Below are positions 12,161-25,964 of a stretch of DNA of 64,000 nucleotides, piece by piece. The notes under the pieces were generated by a model that worked only from the letters and a program-made list of their open reading frames with translations, searched no databases and was not told the origin of the DNA. A program made the translations under genes and the position numbers. Source of the stretch: Erigeron canadensis (lineage: Eukaryota > Streptophyta > Magnoliopsida > Asterales > Asteraceae); contig NC_057761.1 of the NCBI RefSeq assembly GCF_010389155.1, positions 55,860,587 to 55,924,586 of the forward strand, given 5' to 3'. How positions within the stretch are numbered: position 1 is the stretch's first letter; every line of letters begins with the position of its first letter.

Positions 12161-13188
12161 ATGGAAACACAAACCAACCCTATGTTCTACTCATCATCCA
12201 ATGAACAACAATTACATCATCATTTTATAAACAATAACGCATCCAACAAGGAACACATGTTTGAAAAACCCTTAACCCCCAGCGACGTGGGGAAACTAAA
12301 TCGACTCGTAATTCCCAAACAACACGCCGAAAAATACTTCCCGCTCGGCCGCGACAGTACTGACGCGGCCGAGCAGCAGAAAGGCGTGTTGTTGAGTTTC
12401 GAGGACGAGTCTGGAAAACAATGGAAGTTCCGGTACTCGTATTGGAATAGTAGTCAAAGTTATGTGTTAACTAAAGGTTGGAGCAAGTATGTCAAGGAGA
12501 AACAATTGGATGCCGGTGACGTTGTTTTGTTTGAAAGACATATGTTAGATTGCCACCGGATGTTTATAGCTTATAGACGGAGGTCTGAGACCCCCGTCGC
12601 GGTGGCTCATCATCAGCCGGTTGCTAATAATCTACAAGTTAGTGAGTGGGGTAATAACAGGGTGTATTATCCTGAGCACCATCTTTCAAATGTATCTCTT
12701 CCGCTCCCATATAACCAACCTGATTGCCTTCATGCAGCTGGTAATCATAATTATAATCAATTGCTTTATATATAAATGCTCCATATGATTTGTTCTTACT
12801 TTTGATTTAATTGGATATATTTACTTAATTATCAAAATGTGGATAGAAAATCAAGTAAATTCTTAATATATACAGTATACAATTTGCAATGACTATGTGT
12901 CTATACATGTGTCAAATATTTGTATAGTTATGATGATCTGTAATGAATTTGATTAAAGTTTTGTTGTGAAATAAAAATGCAGGAGAGGTATATGAAAATG
13001 TGGATAGTTACCAAAGAGGAACTAGACGGTTGAGGCTGTTCGGGGTGAATTTAGAGTGTCCTTATAATGACTCCGAGCCATCGACATCAGATGGCTCGAG
13101 CCATGGTGGTGGTCAACCAGACCACCAATACAACTTAACTTCCAACAATGTCCAACCTCATATGGTTAGTTACATTTTCATGGTTTAA
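12161..13188 (+). CDS. NGAL: NGATHA-like (NGAL) B3-domain transcription repressor
   Basis: Exon 1 is 12161-12740 and exon 2 starts at 12983 after TGCAG; the phases agree. Exon 1 also reads on to a stop at 12775 inside the intron. Residues about 34-140 form a B3 DNA-binding domain ([20 protein letters not shown], then [15 protein letters not shown] and GDVVLFERH). Exon 2 encodes the RLFGV repression motif (residues 211-215) followed by NLEC and SEPSTSDG. That combination, with a single B3 and no AP2 domain, fits the ABS2/SOD7/DPA4 (NGAL) group, which represses growth genes in leaf margin, petal and seed development. If exon 2 runs to TAA at 13188 the protein has 261 residues. Alternatively it splices at 13164 (ATG|GTTAGT) to a tiny exon 14118-14144, giving 262 residues with a different tail. 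It is a nuclear protein by family. Confidence 0.9.
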
Positions 13189-13281
13189 CTTTGATGCATG
13201 TTTTTTGAGTTGAATTACCATGCTACCTTGTTATCTTAAATTGGTGACAAACCCGAAAGCAAGAAAACAGAGATAACAATT

Positions 13282-13305
13282 ATATATATATATATATATA
13301 TATAT
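13282..13305. repeat. (TA)n microsatellite downstream of NGAL exon 2
   Basis: Uninterrupted TA run in the 3' flank or last intron of the NGAL gene. Confidence 0.8.
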
Positions 13306-14117
13306 TTTGGTGTTTTTAAAGTATAGAATTTAAAATTGTGAGGAACAGCTAGCTTGATATATTACTTAATGAGAAAGATATATAGTAATGTGTAATCAGC
13401 CTATTTGAATCACAGTAATTTTAAGTTATCTGTATGTTATCTTGGTTCAGAACAATATGGAATATTATCTCCAAGTTGAAAATATGATTTCATAATTATA
13501 CTCCGGCCATGTGTTTTTATTATAATTAATACACACATAATGATTTTGTTGCTTCCTATTAGGAGACAGATATATTTGATGTGTTTATTTAATGTTTACA
13601 TATCCAAGTCCAAACCTTTTTTTTTTCTTTTCGTTTCATATCCATTTTGTAACATAATATATACTTCTAGCCAAAGGTTCAAATTAATGAAGAAACTTGA
13701 CCTTGTGGTCTTTTCGGCCTAATTGGCTATTTCCTAAGGACTAGTCATAATTCATAAGCAATAAAGTACCTCTCTTTGGGTATCAACTTATGTTGTATAT
13801 GAAAAAACATTTACGGATACTTAATAGTTAAAACTACTATATTTACCAGTTGGTTCCTTGTATATATATGGGAGAAACAAAACATTTAGCAAAGAAACTA
13901 AACTGCTTAAAATATCATTAACTAATAGTCTGAATAATACCGGATGGAGATAATATACTCGTACAAGAATATAAACGATGTGTAAACATGTTGTGTCTAA
14001 CTATCAAGGAAGTGAAAGATATGCAGTTTCTCATCAGTGTATTTTGAGATTTTGTAAATAATGAATGAATATTGAGTGGGCCTAACGGAATTTGTTTGTG
14101 TGCTGTGTATGTAACAG

Positions 14118-14144
14118 ATGAGATACCACCAACATGAAGGATAA
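14118..14144 (+). CDS. possible last exon of the NGAL gene (alternative C-terminus)
   Basis: The acceptor GTAACAG at 14111-14117 is followed in the correct phase by eight codons (MRYHQHEG) and TAA. It would join the donor after 13164. The intron would be about 950 bp. The peptide is too short to confirm by similarity; transcripts are needed. Confidence 0.4.
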   Translation: MRYHQHEG

Positions 14145-16654
14145 GACCTCTACGGGAATATGAGTCTCAATTATTTCTGATTGGATGGCACAAAATGAGG
14201 GAGATCCCAGATTTTCAGGCAGATTTTTTTTTCACTTTAAAAAAACCCAATAAAAAGGTCACCCTATAGATTCCTCCCAAAAGGGCCCAAATCCTCTACC
14301 AATTGGTCAAAAACCATTAAAAATGGTATCTGATTATGAATCACGTGATATTAAATTTAGCATAGCGGGTCTTAGCTTGTTGAAATATAAATTAGTATAA
14401 ATGAAAATTGATAGTTGGGTGCTATCAATACATAGAAAGGTTAATTTTCGGTTTGAAGGAAAATGAAACGACTAATACATATATCGTCAAATGGGGATGA
14501 GTTTCGTATTCAATTTTGAACCCAACATTTCCCAAATCAATGGGTTTCATGTCGACGAACCAGACATTATTGTCGGTTCTTTAATTCATCAACTAAGCGT
14601 CAGATAGTATTTCTAAAATAAAATAGGATAGAGATAAACATTGCCTAAAGGCACGATGAATGATATGGGCCATTGAAGGAATGGGGGATGAAAAGGACTT
14701 GAGAAAAGAAAAGGTCCAATGGGGGGGTATGTGTCTGGTGGGGATGTTGCTAGCAACTGTTATGATTCTGTAGGATGGACATCATGTGTATGTGCATGTA
14801 TAGTAAACAGTACATGTACCTCCATTACATGATATGTATATACAGTAAAACTTTAGTACTGTCTGGTGTAATTGTTGTTAATACAACAGAAGTTACTTGC
14901 ACCATCTCTCCATTTGTCCTTGTTACCCTTGCTAAATTTATATTTTGTTCTCAAACAAAAGAATTCAGTTACAGTTGATAAAAGGTGATTTTTTTACTTC
15001 ACTGTAGTTACTATTTACTCTACACATTTTGCCATACTACTTGCTTCAGGGATAGAGTGATGTAAGAAGTGAGAATCACTTCCTTTTTAACTTAAACATA
15101 AAATGAACATAACCGAAAGATCATACGAACACTTGCAATCATGTATAACATGTACTTTTACTTCCCCATATCTCAATTATTTTAACTTGGGTAAGATGCT
15201 ACTATGAAAAAGGATTCCAGGAATTCACTATTACCATAAATCCGCTGAGGCTTTTAAAAACGTTTCTTTTTTGTTTAAAAAAATGTGTATTTACAAAGCA
15301 TAAATACAGAAAACACTGCCAAGGTTGCATAATGTCTTTACAAGAGGTCTCGGGTGCGAATCTCACTTAGCAACATCTTGATGGTGGGCATAATGGCCAC
15401 AAGGATAACACAACTAGGCCGCATACATCAGACTCAAATGACTCGCGTTCCCAGAGGTAACCTCAACGGGAATAACCTCATTCTTTCACCCGTTCATATC
15501 ACAACTACAAAGTATATTCTTTAATACAAACTTTTCTTTCTTAGAAGAACAAACAACTTTCATTGCATCTTTATAACACGAGAAACTCGCTATTGAACAA
15601 TAGAAAACTAGAAAGAGATGTTTCCGTAAGCTGCTAACTTGCTATCCATCATTATAACTATGTTGTAAATAACTTGAAAGCTTTCAACAATTTATCTATA
15701 AATTTACATAAAATTGTTCTAGTTGCCGTGTATAGACCAAGAAAACAAAGTTAGTTGCAGCACGAGAACCAGACTGCAACAAACCCGGGAAACTGAATCA
15801 TGTGTATATATCGCCTGGGATATCCGTACTGGGAAAAAACAAGTGTAATTCGTAAGATTTGGAAGTCTGATTTATTGCAATCTTTAGATATAATCACATT
15901 TGTAGCATAGTATTTGATATCTAATATCATATTGTAATTATCAGATAATGCTCATCTGTTTACGAATATCCACATGTATATGTATATAATTACTAATATG
16001 AAGTTTGAAACATTAACCAAAATTATCTATTGGCGAGATGGGATTGTCGGAAAGGTAGAGTAACAAGCCAACGGTTTAAGGCTGGAAGGGCTCATGTGTA
16101 GTACAACTCAAACAGTTCCGGCTGTGTTGGGTTGACTCACAAACACTTGAAACCTTTTTTTTTTCTATCGAATAATGTGTTGAGTATGAATAACGATTAC
16201 AGCTTACTACAACAGTTATTTAAATTTATAAATAATACGTAAAATGATATAGTAAGTTGTATAAATTAAAAATATGACTTTGGTGAACTTTCAACCCATT
16301 TGACTCGGCTCTGTTTAAGCAAAGCTTTTAATTTGACCGTTTGAGATATACCGGAAACCAAATCGACACACTTACAAGCAAGTGTGTTGAAATACCACCT
16401 CTAACAAAAGGCCTAGTCTCACATCTTATATCGAAAAATGCATAAAATACTTCAGAACATTAACTGTAGTATAAACTTATAAATATAAGTTTATTTTGCA
16501 TAGTCAATGAAGATAATGCTCACCTATTATCCAACGGATGCATAACCAAGTCAAGGTGAATATGTGGTACTTGGTTAGATCTTGTTGTTTGGGTATAATC
16601 AGTTCACTTGACAGTTAGACGTTTTTTCTAGGAATGCTTCCATCCAGGCAGTGT
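14145..16654. other. convergent intergenic region between the NGAL and LETM1-like genes
   Basis: It holds the 3' flanks of two convergent genes. A SINE-like segment lies at 15300-15480. No other gene is seen; short frames such as 14775-14978 have no recognisable protein. Confidence 0.4.
15300..15490 (+). repeat. SINE-like repeat
   Basis: Contains a B-box-like GGGTGCGAATCTC preceded by a weak A-box region, and a body (aacatcttgatggtgggc...) typical of tRNA-derived dispersed repeats. Ends were not fixed. Confidence 0.35.
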
Positions 16655-19600
16655 TCAATCGGCAGACTCAGTGAGGGTCGACTCTGTGGTCTCCATTTCC
16701 TTAACCTTTTCAAGCTGCCTCAAAAGATCCAGCCTTTCAGGTCCATATGTGGATGGTATCTTCACAAAAAGAAAAGAATACAGTTATAAGATCCTGGCAG
16801 GTTTTTATGCAAGAAACAAGTCAACATGAAGGAGCTATGCCAGATATGTAGTACTCACCAGTGATGGTACGTATCTTTGAATAGCAGCCAACATCGCTGC
16901 ATGACCCACTGCAGTGACCTATACATCACAAATCATTGTTCAGGTATATCTTCAACATTAGAGAGAATGAAGAATAAAGGCAAAGATTTCTTCTGGTTTT
17001 TGTTTTGATCACAGATTAAGAAAGATGCACACAGGCTTAAATTGCATCTGGTATAATAGAAGATAGTATGACGGTTTAATATATTTTGTAAGTCCAGTGG
17101 ATAAGAAATTAGCATTCCAAAGTTGTCCATTTTCTAGACAGCAGTACCCTAAGTACTCTGACATTAGAAAATATTTGTTAATGCTGTCTACTTTCTCTAA
17201 AATACTGACACTGTATCTGTTCCATGATAAAAGAGCTCATTTACAACTACAATTTCAAGATAAGCAATAAAAATTATTATGCCCATTTGATCCAGCAGAG
17301 ATAAAACATGACCTGAACAAACAATTCACAATTAAATGAATCATAATTGCCACCTCTAAATATGTAACAGTAATAAAGGAACTCACAGGTAGTAGCATGA
17401 GAATGCCAATTGGAACTACTGATGCCAGATCGGTTAAAGTTCTTCGAAGAGCTTGTTTCTCTTTGTCAGTCAGTTCATCCCCTATAACAACCCTTCTAAG
17501 TAATCCAGTAGCTGCAGCAACATCTATGGCCAGAAGTTGGGTACCCTGCAACACATCCTGTTCATACACCTACCATGATCAGTTACCAGCATTGTGGAGG
17601 TAGACAAAATAATATGGTGTAATCTATAAAGCTTAGCATATCCGACTGCTTTTGCACAGTAAGGGTATATTATATAATCAACAAGAAATATAATCAGCCT
17701 GAAACACTAAGCAGCACAGTTAGGATAAATTTGTCATTTACCGTGGTAGTTCCTTTGAACTTGCTTATGGACCTTTCAATGATATTGTCTTTCTCCTCAG
17801 TCTTAACCAGTTGAATCCCTTTAGCATCTTTAGAATAAATGCCAGGATCACCAGTCATTTTAATATCCTCCTATACGCAAATATAGGGAATCGGTAATTA
17901 TGGATATAATATCTATAACAAACGGAGACAAAAACAGATCACTTTAGAATTTATAGGTTTACAGTGACATTATAGTCACCAAGGAAATGAACCCTAATAT
18001 GACTTAATGAACAGGAGAGGAAACAGATAAATTGCTAAATGAACAGATCTTATTGTACTTCAAAAACCACATATACCCTAAACCATAATGCTATCAAAAA
18101 CTGCACATCATATCAATCTTATCCAACCCTTTGTATACATAGCTGTAGTGATTTCAACCCACTATACAAAAGCGACTTATTCGGGTTGTGTTTAATTAAC
18201 GAGTCTAATAGGTTAGATGGTTAGAAGTCGGTAAACATGTATTCAATGCGTCGGCCCTAGCAAAGGTGTTTTGACACATACGAGAACATAAACCTTACCG
18301 GGTTTAACCCAAACCCATATTGACACACAAGAAAATAAAAATAGGCCTTTATGGCCCTGAAGGTTCACCTGCGACGACTCCGGGCTACCCGCAAAGCAGG
18401 TGGTCGCCCGGGGATAATCGCCTTGCAAATCGGGTAGCTAGGTTAACCAAAAAACCTGCTTGTTTTGCCACCTTACATTATTTGATTTGACATTAACAGT
18501 TCATAACCCTTCTCTTTCAGGGACCATAAAGAATTGAGATTTGAGAATATAAATTGCTAAAAAGGCTTTAAATAACAAAATAACAGAAGAACCTCTTCAT
18601 TCTCAGAGCGTTTTGCACTTCTTTCGACTCGCCTTTCAAGTTCTATAAGCTCGTTTCTTAATAACTCAAACCGCTGGATCTCATTTGATTCTAGTACACT
18701 TGTATCATCCTGCAGAAAAGTGATTACTTGAAATTTCAAACTGACAGATATGTGCATTATAAAAGATAACATAATCAAGCGTGTATGAACTATGATTACT
18801 CGAGCAAATACTAGATGTAGAAACCAAAATTAAAAAAATGAGAACTTCGTTCAATGTTTGGAAATATATCTGACATCTAGACCGCATACTTTTAACAAGT
18901 GAAAGGTTCAAATGGGAATGGAGAAACACACGAAGGTTAATTACTGCAAAACTTAGAGCTGATTCAAAAATGATCAAGTTCATTAACATGTGAAAAAAGT
19001 GAGGGGTTCACATGAGAATAAAAAAGTTGAAAACATGTTATTCGATCCGTTCACATGTGTATGGTCTAGATTGTTTACATGTGAACGGACCTAATCACAT
19101 GTTAAGGTAATTTCTTGGGTTTCAATATTTTTATAAGTCATCTGAACATCTATCACTAATCACTTGAGAATTAACAAACAACTAGTAGTTCTTGTTCAAA
19201 CCTTCCCCTTCCTAGCAAACAATAAACAAAAGCTGAGACAAATTGAACCTTCTTGCTAACATGCACTTTGACATATAAATTGAACCTTTGTCCAAAATGA
19301 ATGCCTTTTCATTGATTGAAATTTATTCACAAACTCTAAGTCAAAAGTCAACTATCAAATATTCTTTTTCATGGAGCAGAAACCATCATATAACATAACG
19401 GGGTTGACCTACACAAGAAGTGCAGACAAACCTTTATATGCGTATACAATCTTAAAAAGGTAATCATAAGACATACATTTCTGTAGACAGTTTCTGACTG
19501 GAGGTCGGCAGATGGGGTTGGACGAGGTAGCAGAAAATTCCATAAGCCATCAGGTTTACTATAGAAAATAAGAAGAAAAAAAGGACGCAATTTGAAGTTA

Positions 19601-22600
19601 AAAAAGAGGCATGAACACACTAAAACATTAGTAGGAAATGCTAATCTTGTGCTGAGTGCTTGAATTTATTTGGTAAAGAACTATACCTGCTGGATACATC
19701 CATGTCTATATTGCCTCTATCAGATTTCCTTTTGTTCTTAGCAGAAGATTCTGAGCGACCATCATCAGTTCCCTAGATGCAAACAAGATACAGTAAGATG
19801 CACACATAAAAAAAAAAAGTCTGCATTCATGTTTATAATCATAAATGTGGTAACAAATGGAGTATATAATCATGAGTGATTGTGAGGCACTCAGCTGTTG
19901 GCATGCATCTCAAAAAAGTGAGCATTGGATTATGAATGTGTATCAATGTTCTTTGCTTTTGCAAAATCTTTGTTTGCCTTTTGACTAGGGTAATCATTGA
20001 TATTAAGATGTGTTATCAGTTACCACTCAATTCTGAAATGCCAAACTAAAGCAGTAGTTGCACAACCTATTGTTTTTTTATTTAACATTTGTAGTTAGAA
20101 ATTGAGATTTATGATCGGAAAAGAACCATGTCACAATGGTCCACCATTCCAGAATAACCTATCCATCCTTTTGATCTTCCAATAACTGATATATCAGTTT
20201 GATACTTATCTAGATAGAAATAGGTAACCGGCCAATATCCACGGTGAAGAAAATTATATGAAAAAGATGCTGTGGTGACAAAGTATCTCCTAGTTAGTCG
20301 AGGAATTGTTTAGCATATATTCCATTTGGATATACTTTGATGACTATCATCCACTAGTAATCAAAAGCAGAAATACAGAAATATTAACCATGCAAAATTT
20401 AAATTAATCGAGAAACTGTAAAATGTAAATCTAGTATTATTATAACAAGGTGGATTGTCATTGCTGAAACATAAAGTCATACAGATACCTGCCGAAGGGA
20501 AGCTGCTTTGGCTCTAAAAGATGCCTCCAGAAATTCAGCTTCTTTTTTAAGTTTCCTCATCTTCTCAAGGTCAGAACATGCAGCTTTTAAATGTTCCTTT
20601 CCAGAATTGGAGTTAGATACATGCAACTCTTGAAGTAACTCTTCAAGCCTTATAAGGGCTTCATCAACACTTTCCAATGCCTAAATAAAATACTAGTCAC
20701 TCATCATATCATAGCCACTTACAAATTTTCCATTTGCAAAAGACTAGAATAAGAAACACCGAGTATTTGGAGTTATGTATCTATTAATGGGATCTTACTT
20801 CTTCCAGGCCCATAAAATGTTATCACACTATATTTATAATTGGTCTGGATCCTAAATCAGCTATTTAGTTTTTGCTGATTATATTGTGTACATATGTAAA
20901 GATTCGGATACATATAGTAAGAATATGAGAAGATCATATCATTTGCCCAAGGTTTAAAATCTCAAATTGGTAGTATATAGTGAGATTCACACTAAAAGAA
21001 AAAAAAAACAATGGAAACTGTAACTTTTAACACTTGATAGTGAAGATCAAGATACCTTGTCAGTTGTCACTAAATCAGCTATTTAGTTTTTGCTGACTAT
21101 ATTGTGTACATATGTAAAGATTGCCAGATTGGGATACATATATTAAGAAAATGAGAAGATCATATCATTTTCCCAAGGTTTAAAATCTCAAATTGGGAGT
21201 ATATAGTAAGATTCACACTGAAAGCAAAAAGAACATTGGAAAATGTAACTGTTATAACTTGATAGTGAAGATCAAGATACCTTGTCAAAAGAATCCAATT
21301 CTTTTTTCAATGGAGCGTAACCTCCTGAGCGAACAATCTCCAACGCACTTGTAGTACTGCTTTCAATCACTTGCCTCCTATATTAACATGTCCATATGCT
21401 CTAAATGACGGGATCTTTACAGAAAAAAAATCATTGGAGTAATAGAAATACAGTGTTATCATGTATGAGATAGAGCAGTCGTTGGCTGCATAGCATTCAA
21501 CGTACTTGGGTATGCCTAATTCTTCCATAGACTCCTGTAAGATGTTGTGCCTGAAATGAAGAAAACATGTATGACTTAGATTACCTCATTAGCCAAGATT
21601 TATTTGAGATCTCTATGTTGTGAAAAAAGAGATGCCATACCCTCTAGAAAGGAATCTTGCAGCCTTGACGTTAGAAGGATTCTCAAGCCACTTACTATAT
21701 TTGATAAAGCTCTGAATCCAGTGCGAACAAACATCTAAAACAACGGGGATAGCTTCCTCATTTGGAGGACCTTGTTTACTTTTATGGCCATGGGAACCTT
21801 TTTTAGTGTCAATGTCACCTGGATAGAATGGAAGCCAATCCAACTCTTCGCATACAACCTACCAAGAGTTGGTCACTTTCAGATTTTGCAATTTCAAATT
21901 TACTCGATACTTTAGTCCAACATGCTAACCTCCACATACAGTTGATAAGAGCTTATTGATGCAAGCTGAGGATAGTACAGCACACTCCCACCAATAAGAT
22001 ACCTGATTTGAGAAAAGACAATAATCTGACTCAGTTCCAATTCAAAGTTGACATGAGAGCACTGATCGATGGAGAAGTGACCATAATCTGAAAGCTTTAC
22101 CTGATCAAGCTTTGAATGGGTTTAGGAACCTCTTCAAAGTTATTTGCAGATAAGTACAACTGTGTCCTCCTTCCTAAAGCAATGAAGAATCCAAAAATAG
22201 CCAAATCCTTATCCAAGACCTGCAGGCATAATAAACAACTTAAACTATGCAATGTGGCTACTGTTGATATTGTACAGGAATATTGCCTACGCCGAAGGGA
22301 TAACTGATAACATTTGAAATAGTGATTACAAAATACAAAGAAATGTCCAATTTATAAATAGCTACCACAATTTATGAGATGAACATCGAAAAAATTGGAA
22401 AAGACCAGCTACAAAAACTGTCATGCCTGATGCAAAATTAGCCATGGAATCAAAAAGTGAAGACCTCTACTTACAAACTAAAACATGTTCCATCACCTAA
22501 TAAGGTGAAAACATAGAGCAATTCTAATGATAGCAACAAGAAAGAAAAGAAAATGGCGGCAGTATATGGATCTTATATTCTGATATGTATCCCAATTCAA

Positions 22601-25600
22601 TATCTATAAGATCATATTTAGTAACAACACTTATCACCAAAAAGAAAAAAAAAAAAAAAGGGAATGCAGAAAGAGCAATCTTCAATCATATATAAATATC
22701 TATTTCTTTACGAGAGCAGTGAAACTTTGACAAGTTATACCTCAATGCTTTCACAAGTTGTCAGTCTTGACCATATTCTCTCTCTATCAATAGCTCGCTG
22801 TAGCTGCTTTTGTACAAGGCTAACCCAAAATAAAACTTCTTCAGGACCTTGATCATCTCTCACTCTACATGCTGCGGCTCGAGGTCCAAAGTGAACCAGA
22901 AATTCTCTGCGTAGACCAATCTCTTTTATGGAGCTATAAGCTTTGCGGATAGGAACAAATTCAACCAGCATGTCCATCAGTCGACCAGTTATCTCAGGAA
23001 GAACAGAGTAAAACTGTGTGCAAGCAACTTTAGTAGGACCTAGTTTTGTGATGGCAGCAACACAACTCAACGCAAACAAGAGCAAAGATCTGTCACTTGC
23101 ATCCCCTGAGCTCAAGGACATTCCTTTTCTAATCCTAGAGACACAAACAAGTTAGCATGATGAAAAAAAAAACAAACAATATGCTGCATATATGAGGTAT
23201 TACTTACACTCCGGTAGCAGCTGCAAATCGTTGATCCTTCTCAAAATAGTTGACAAAACTGGACACTACAGATGGAACTTGCTCAGACCAAAACCAATCA
23301 TAAAGTTCAGGCTGTTTGTCAGATAGTGCATCCCGGATTACACTTTCTAAGGAAGCAGAATGACGAGATAGGCTGCATAATAGTTGTTGTCAAATTAATG
23401 TAACAGACTGCATAATGAAATGCCATCTTTATAATCAGGAAAATATGGATATACATATGAAAGCAGAAAAAAAGGAAACTGAACGACACATGATTCCTGA
23501 GAATCACCTTCTAAATGCAACAGGGAATGTCTATTTTAGAAAAAAAGGATAAGCAACCAGCAAAAGAAGAGGCAAAACGGGATGATACCATACAATTCTT
23601 TTGGTTGTAAATCGCATGCCAGACCTAGCGACCAAAACAATTAACCGACTTCCAAAGAGACATCTTTCTCGACCATTTAGGCATATATGTGGCAAAATAG
23701 AATGATTGCATCTTTTATTTTCTCATGCACAAGGAAGACACCGAGTGTGATATTAAATAATCCTATTTAAGATCCATACCTCCTCTGAACAAAAACATTG
23801 ATGTCTCGGTCTCTTCTGTCTCCACGAGATGAAATCTCACAAGCTGCTAAAAGTAACGAATACACTGAGGCCTGAAAAATATCAGAAGTTCAGAACTTAT
23901 CAGCTATAGCCATAAGTTAAAAGCCACGGGTATATAATAAACCAGAATCCAACGGTAATATAAGAAGCTATAGAAGATATAGAATTGCCTTCTAGTGGTA
24001 ATGAACTTTATCTCCACTGTACAGACTTCCTACAGACCATAAAGAAAAGTACTATGGCGAACTTGATTGAAGATATGGTTAAAACATATACAGATGATCA
24101 GCTGGTACCTAATATTTGTATGTTCAAAAATAAAATTTATATAGAATACATGCACATGAATACGCTTATTTCAATGACTAATTAATTTTACTGATCTGTT
24201 TGTTAAACTGGAAACCTACACTATCAATATTCTATCAACATCGATTCTTTTTCATAGAAAAAAGAGAACCACCAAAAGAGCATAAAATTGATTAAAGTGT
24301 TATATGTGGATCTGAAATTCTATACTGCAGTATATACAAATGTATTCAAGCAAGATTTACAGAACTATAGCAATAACATGAGGTACACAGATCACAAGCA
24401 TGTTCAGAACAAACCTGATAAGATAGGGCCTTCACCCAAGCAGTTTGATCTATACCAAGCCAGGCGGTTGAGAACCATGATAACTTGGATGCGGAACTCT
24501 GCTCTCTAATGGCAAGCTCATATACCCTTGCAGCATCATGCAACGATTGGATAAGCGCACTGTTATATTCTTCATTTTGCATTGTATCGTCAATCTTGAC
24601 CCTCATTTCTTCATCATCACCACTAGTACTTGCTTGAGGATTCCCATTAACTGTTACACCATCATCAGCAGAAGCAAACAACATAAACTGTCTTGTTCTT
24701 CTTGATTTGTAACGATTCAAACAGGATAATTGAGGATCTACGGATCTGGATCTAAGACCAAGAGTTCCATCGCCTAACAAACAAAGATTTATCTGACTTC
24801 TCTTCCGTGAACACGCCGTATTAAACAATAGGTAACCCACAGCACCTACCTTCTTGTGAAAATAACATGTTCTGGAATGTTTACACGAAATCCATGTATT
24901 CAAATATCTGCATCATATATGCAATGTAGAAAAGTTATGCTTTGACAGATACAAGACCTTTGCTACATTCTTTTTCTCTCTATTAATTCAACACTAACTC
25001 TCTTTGAAAAACGACGTGGTGATAGCCAGGTTCAATAATCAATGCAGATAGTCATGATTTATAAACATTTTTTAACGTTCTTCCCAATGCCACTAACTCC
25101 ACCAGCCCCAGCCTCATTAACTATGCATTTCACACACCATACGATATACGATCCGACACAATTATAAATTCCTTATAAAAGAAAGTAATTGGTTCCAAAT
25201 TGAACTATCGTATCAATGATTTAACTCCAGTAACTAATGTGTGACTTATCTGTAAAAATTATAAGGCAAATCCCTTCCCCCACTTCAAGACTAAGTAATA
25301 CCTAGATAAAACCGCCACATTACCCCTTTTTTTCTACATTCTTATAAAAAAAAAAGTGACACGTCATGTCGTCACCTCAAACATGAACTGCTCAACTCAG
25401 ATGTCAGTGGCGCCAGCCGCCGTTGACAGAATTATTTTGTATTAGGTTTTGATATTTCCATTTAAACTCCTTTTTACTACCTAAAACTATCTGTCACCAC
25501 ATGGCACAGGCACAAATCAAGTTTTAGTTAACACTTCAAGCTTTAGAACTCTAAGTACACATCAAATATCATCTACCATGAACGAATTCAATTTGCGTAA

Positions 25601-25964
25601 ACAATTTCCTAAGTAGAAATACCTAATAGAGTAGTAGGTAATATCCATAAACGAAAGGCATTTCAGGACTTAATTAACTTATTAAAATTGATCAAGCTTA
25701 ATACATCCTGATCATTCGCTACAAACGGAATTCAATACGTCTAATTTCCACTAAATTTTAATTTACTACTCAACGAACTTATAAAACACATGCAATTTAA
25801 CTCTGCATAATGTAGAATCAAATAGATTATTAGTCAAACAATATACATATTATATAATGAGTATTGAGTAGTATATATAATTATAATATATGAACTTACT
25901 TGGTTAGGGTTACGGAACGAGCGGAAGAAACGGTAGGGAGAGCGTGAGGTTGAGATATGGTCAT
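16655..25964 (-). CDS. LETM1-like protein (plant-specific type, At3g11560/At5g06220-like)
   Basis: Eighteen exons, all GT-AG and all in phase, give 904 residues: 25964-25900, 24907-24415, 23871-23780, 23372-23208, 23134-22741, 22219-22101, 22002-21930, 21858-21641, 21550-21506, 21377-21281, 20680-20489, 19772-19687, 19558-19477, 18709-18593, 17870-17742, 17569-17387, 16918-16859 and 16759-16655 (TGA). The C-terminus (about 790-890) is the LETM1 ribosome-binding-like domain: GDELTDKEKQALRRTLTDL, VVPIGILMLLP, GPERLDLL. The first 60 residues are rich in Ser, Thr and basic residues with hardly any acid, which suggests an organelle transit peptide (inference). The middle has helical, charged coiled-coil-like stretches (exons 11 and 14). 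Canonical LETM1 is a mitochondrial inner-membrane cation/proton exchanger, but this longer plant branch lacks an obvious matching N-terminal membrane segment and its function is not established. Intron 1 is about 1 kb. Intron 10 carries a 218-bp tandem duplication. Confidence 0.9.
17871..18592 (-). other. intron 14 of the LETM1-like gene with repeat-derived sequence
   Basis: The stretch about 18240-18460 contains GGGTAGC/GCTACCC pairs, GCCCGGG motifs and a B-box-like gtgaaccttc, resembling a SINE or MITE remnant. Open frames here are incidental. Confidence 0.3.
19055..19096. repeat. short perfect-arm hairpin in intron 13 of the LETM1-like gene
   Basis: CCGTTCACATGTG is followed about 17 bases later by its exact complement CACATGTGAACGG-type arm (catgtgaacgg). 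It could be a MITE relic or incidental palindrome. Confidence 0.5.
20853..21287. repeat. 218-bp tandem duplication spanning the exon 10/intron 10 border of the LETM1-like gene
   Basis: Copy 1 (20853-21070) and copy 2 (21071-21287) both begin TAAATCAGCTATTTAG and both end in GATAGTGAAGATCAAGATAC followed by CTTGTCA. The last bases are, on the - strand, the end of exon 10 plus its splice donor. The real donor is in copy 2; copy 1 holds a second TGACAAG|GTATC donor inside the intron. The copies differ by scattered substitutions and small indels. Confidence 0.85.

Noticed and set aside
12741..12775. End of the NGAL exon 1 frame as the true C-terminus
   Set aside because: A good donor at 12740 joins in phase to an exon with the conserved RLFGV motif, so reading to 12775 is at best a retained-intron form.
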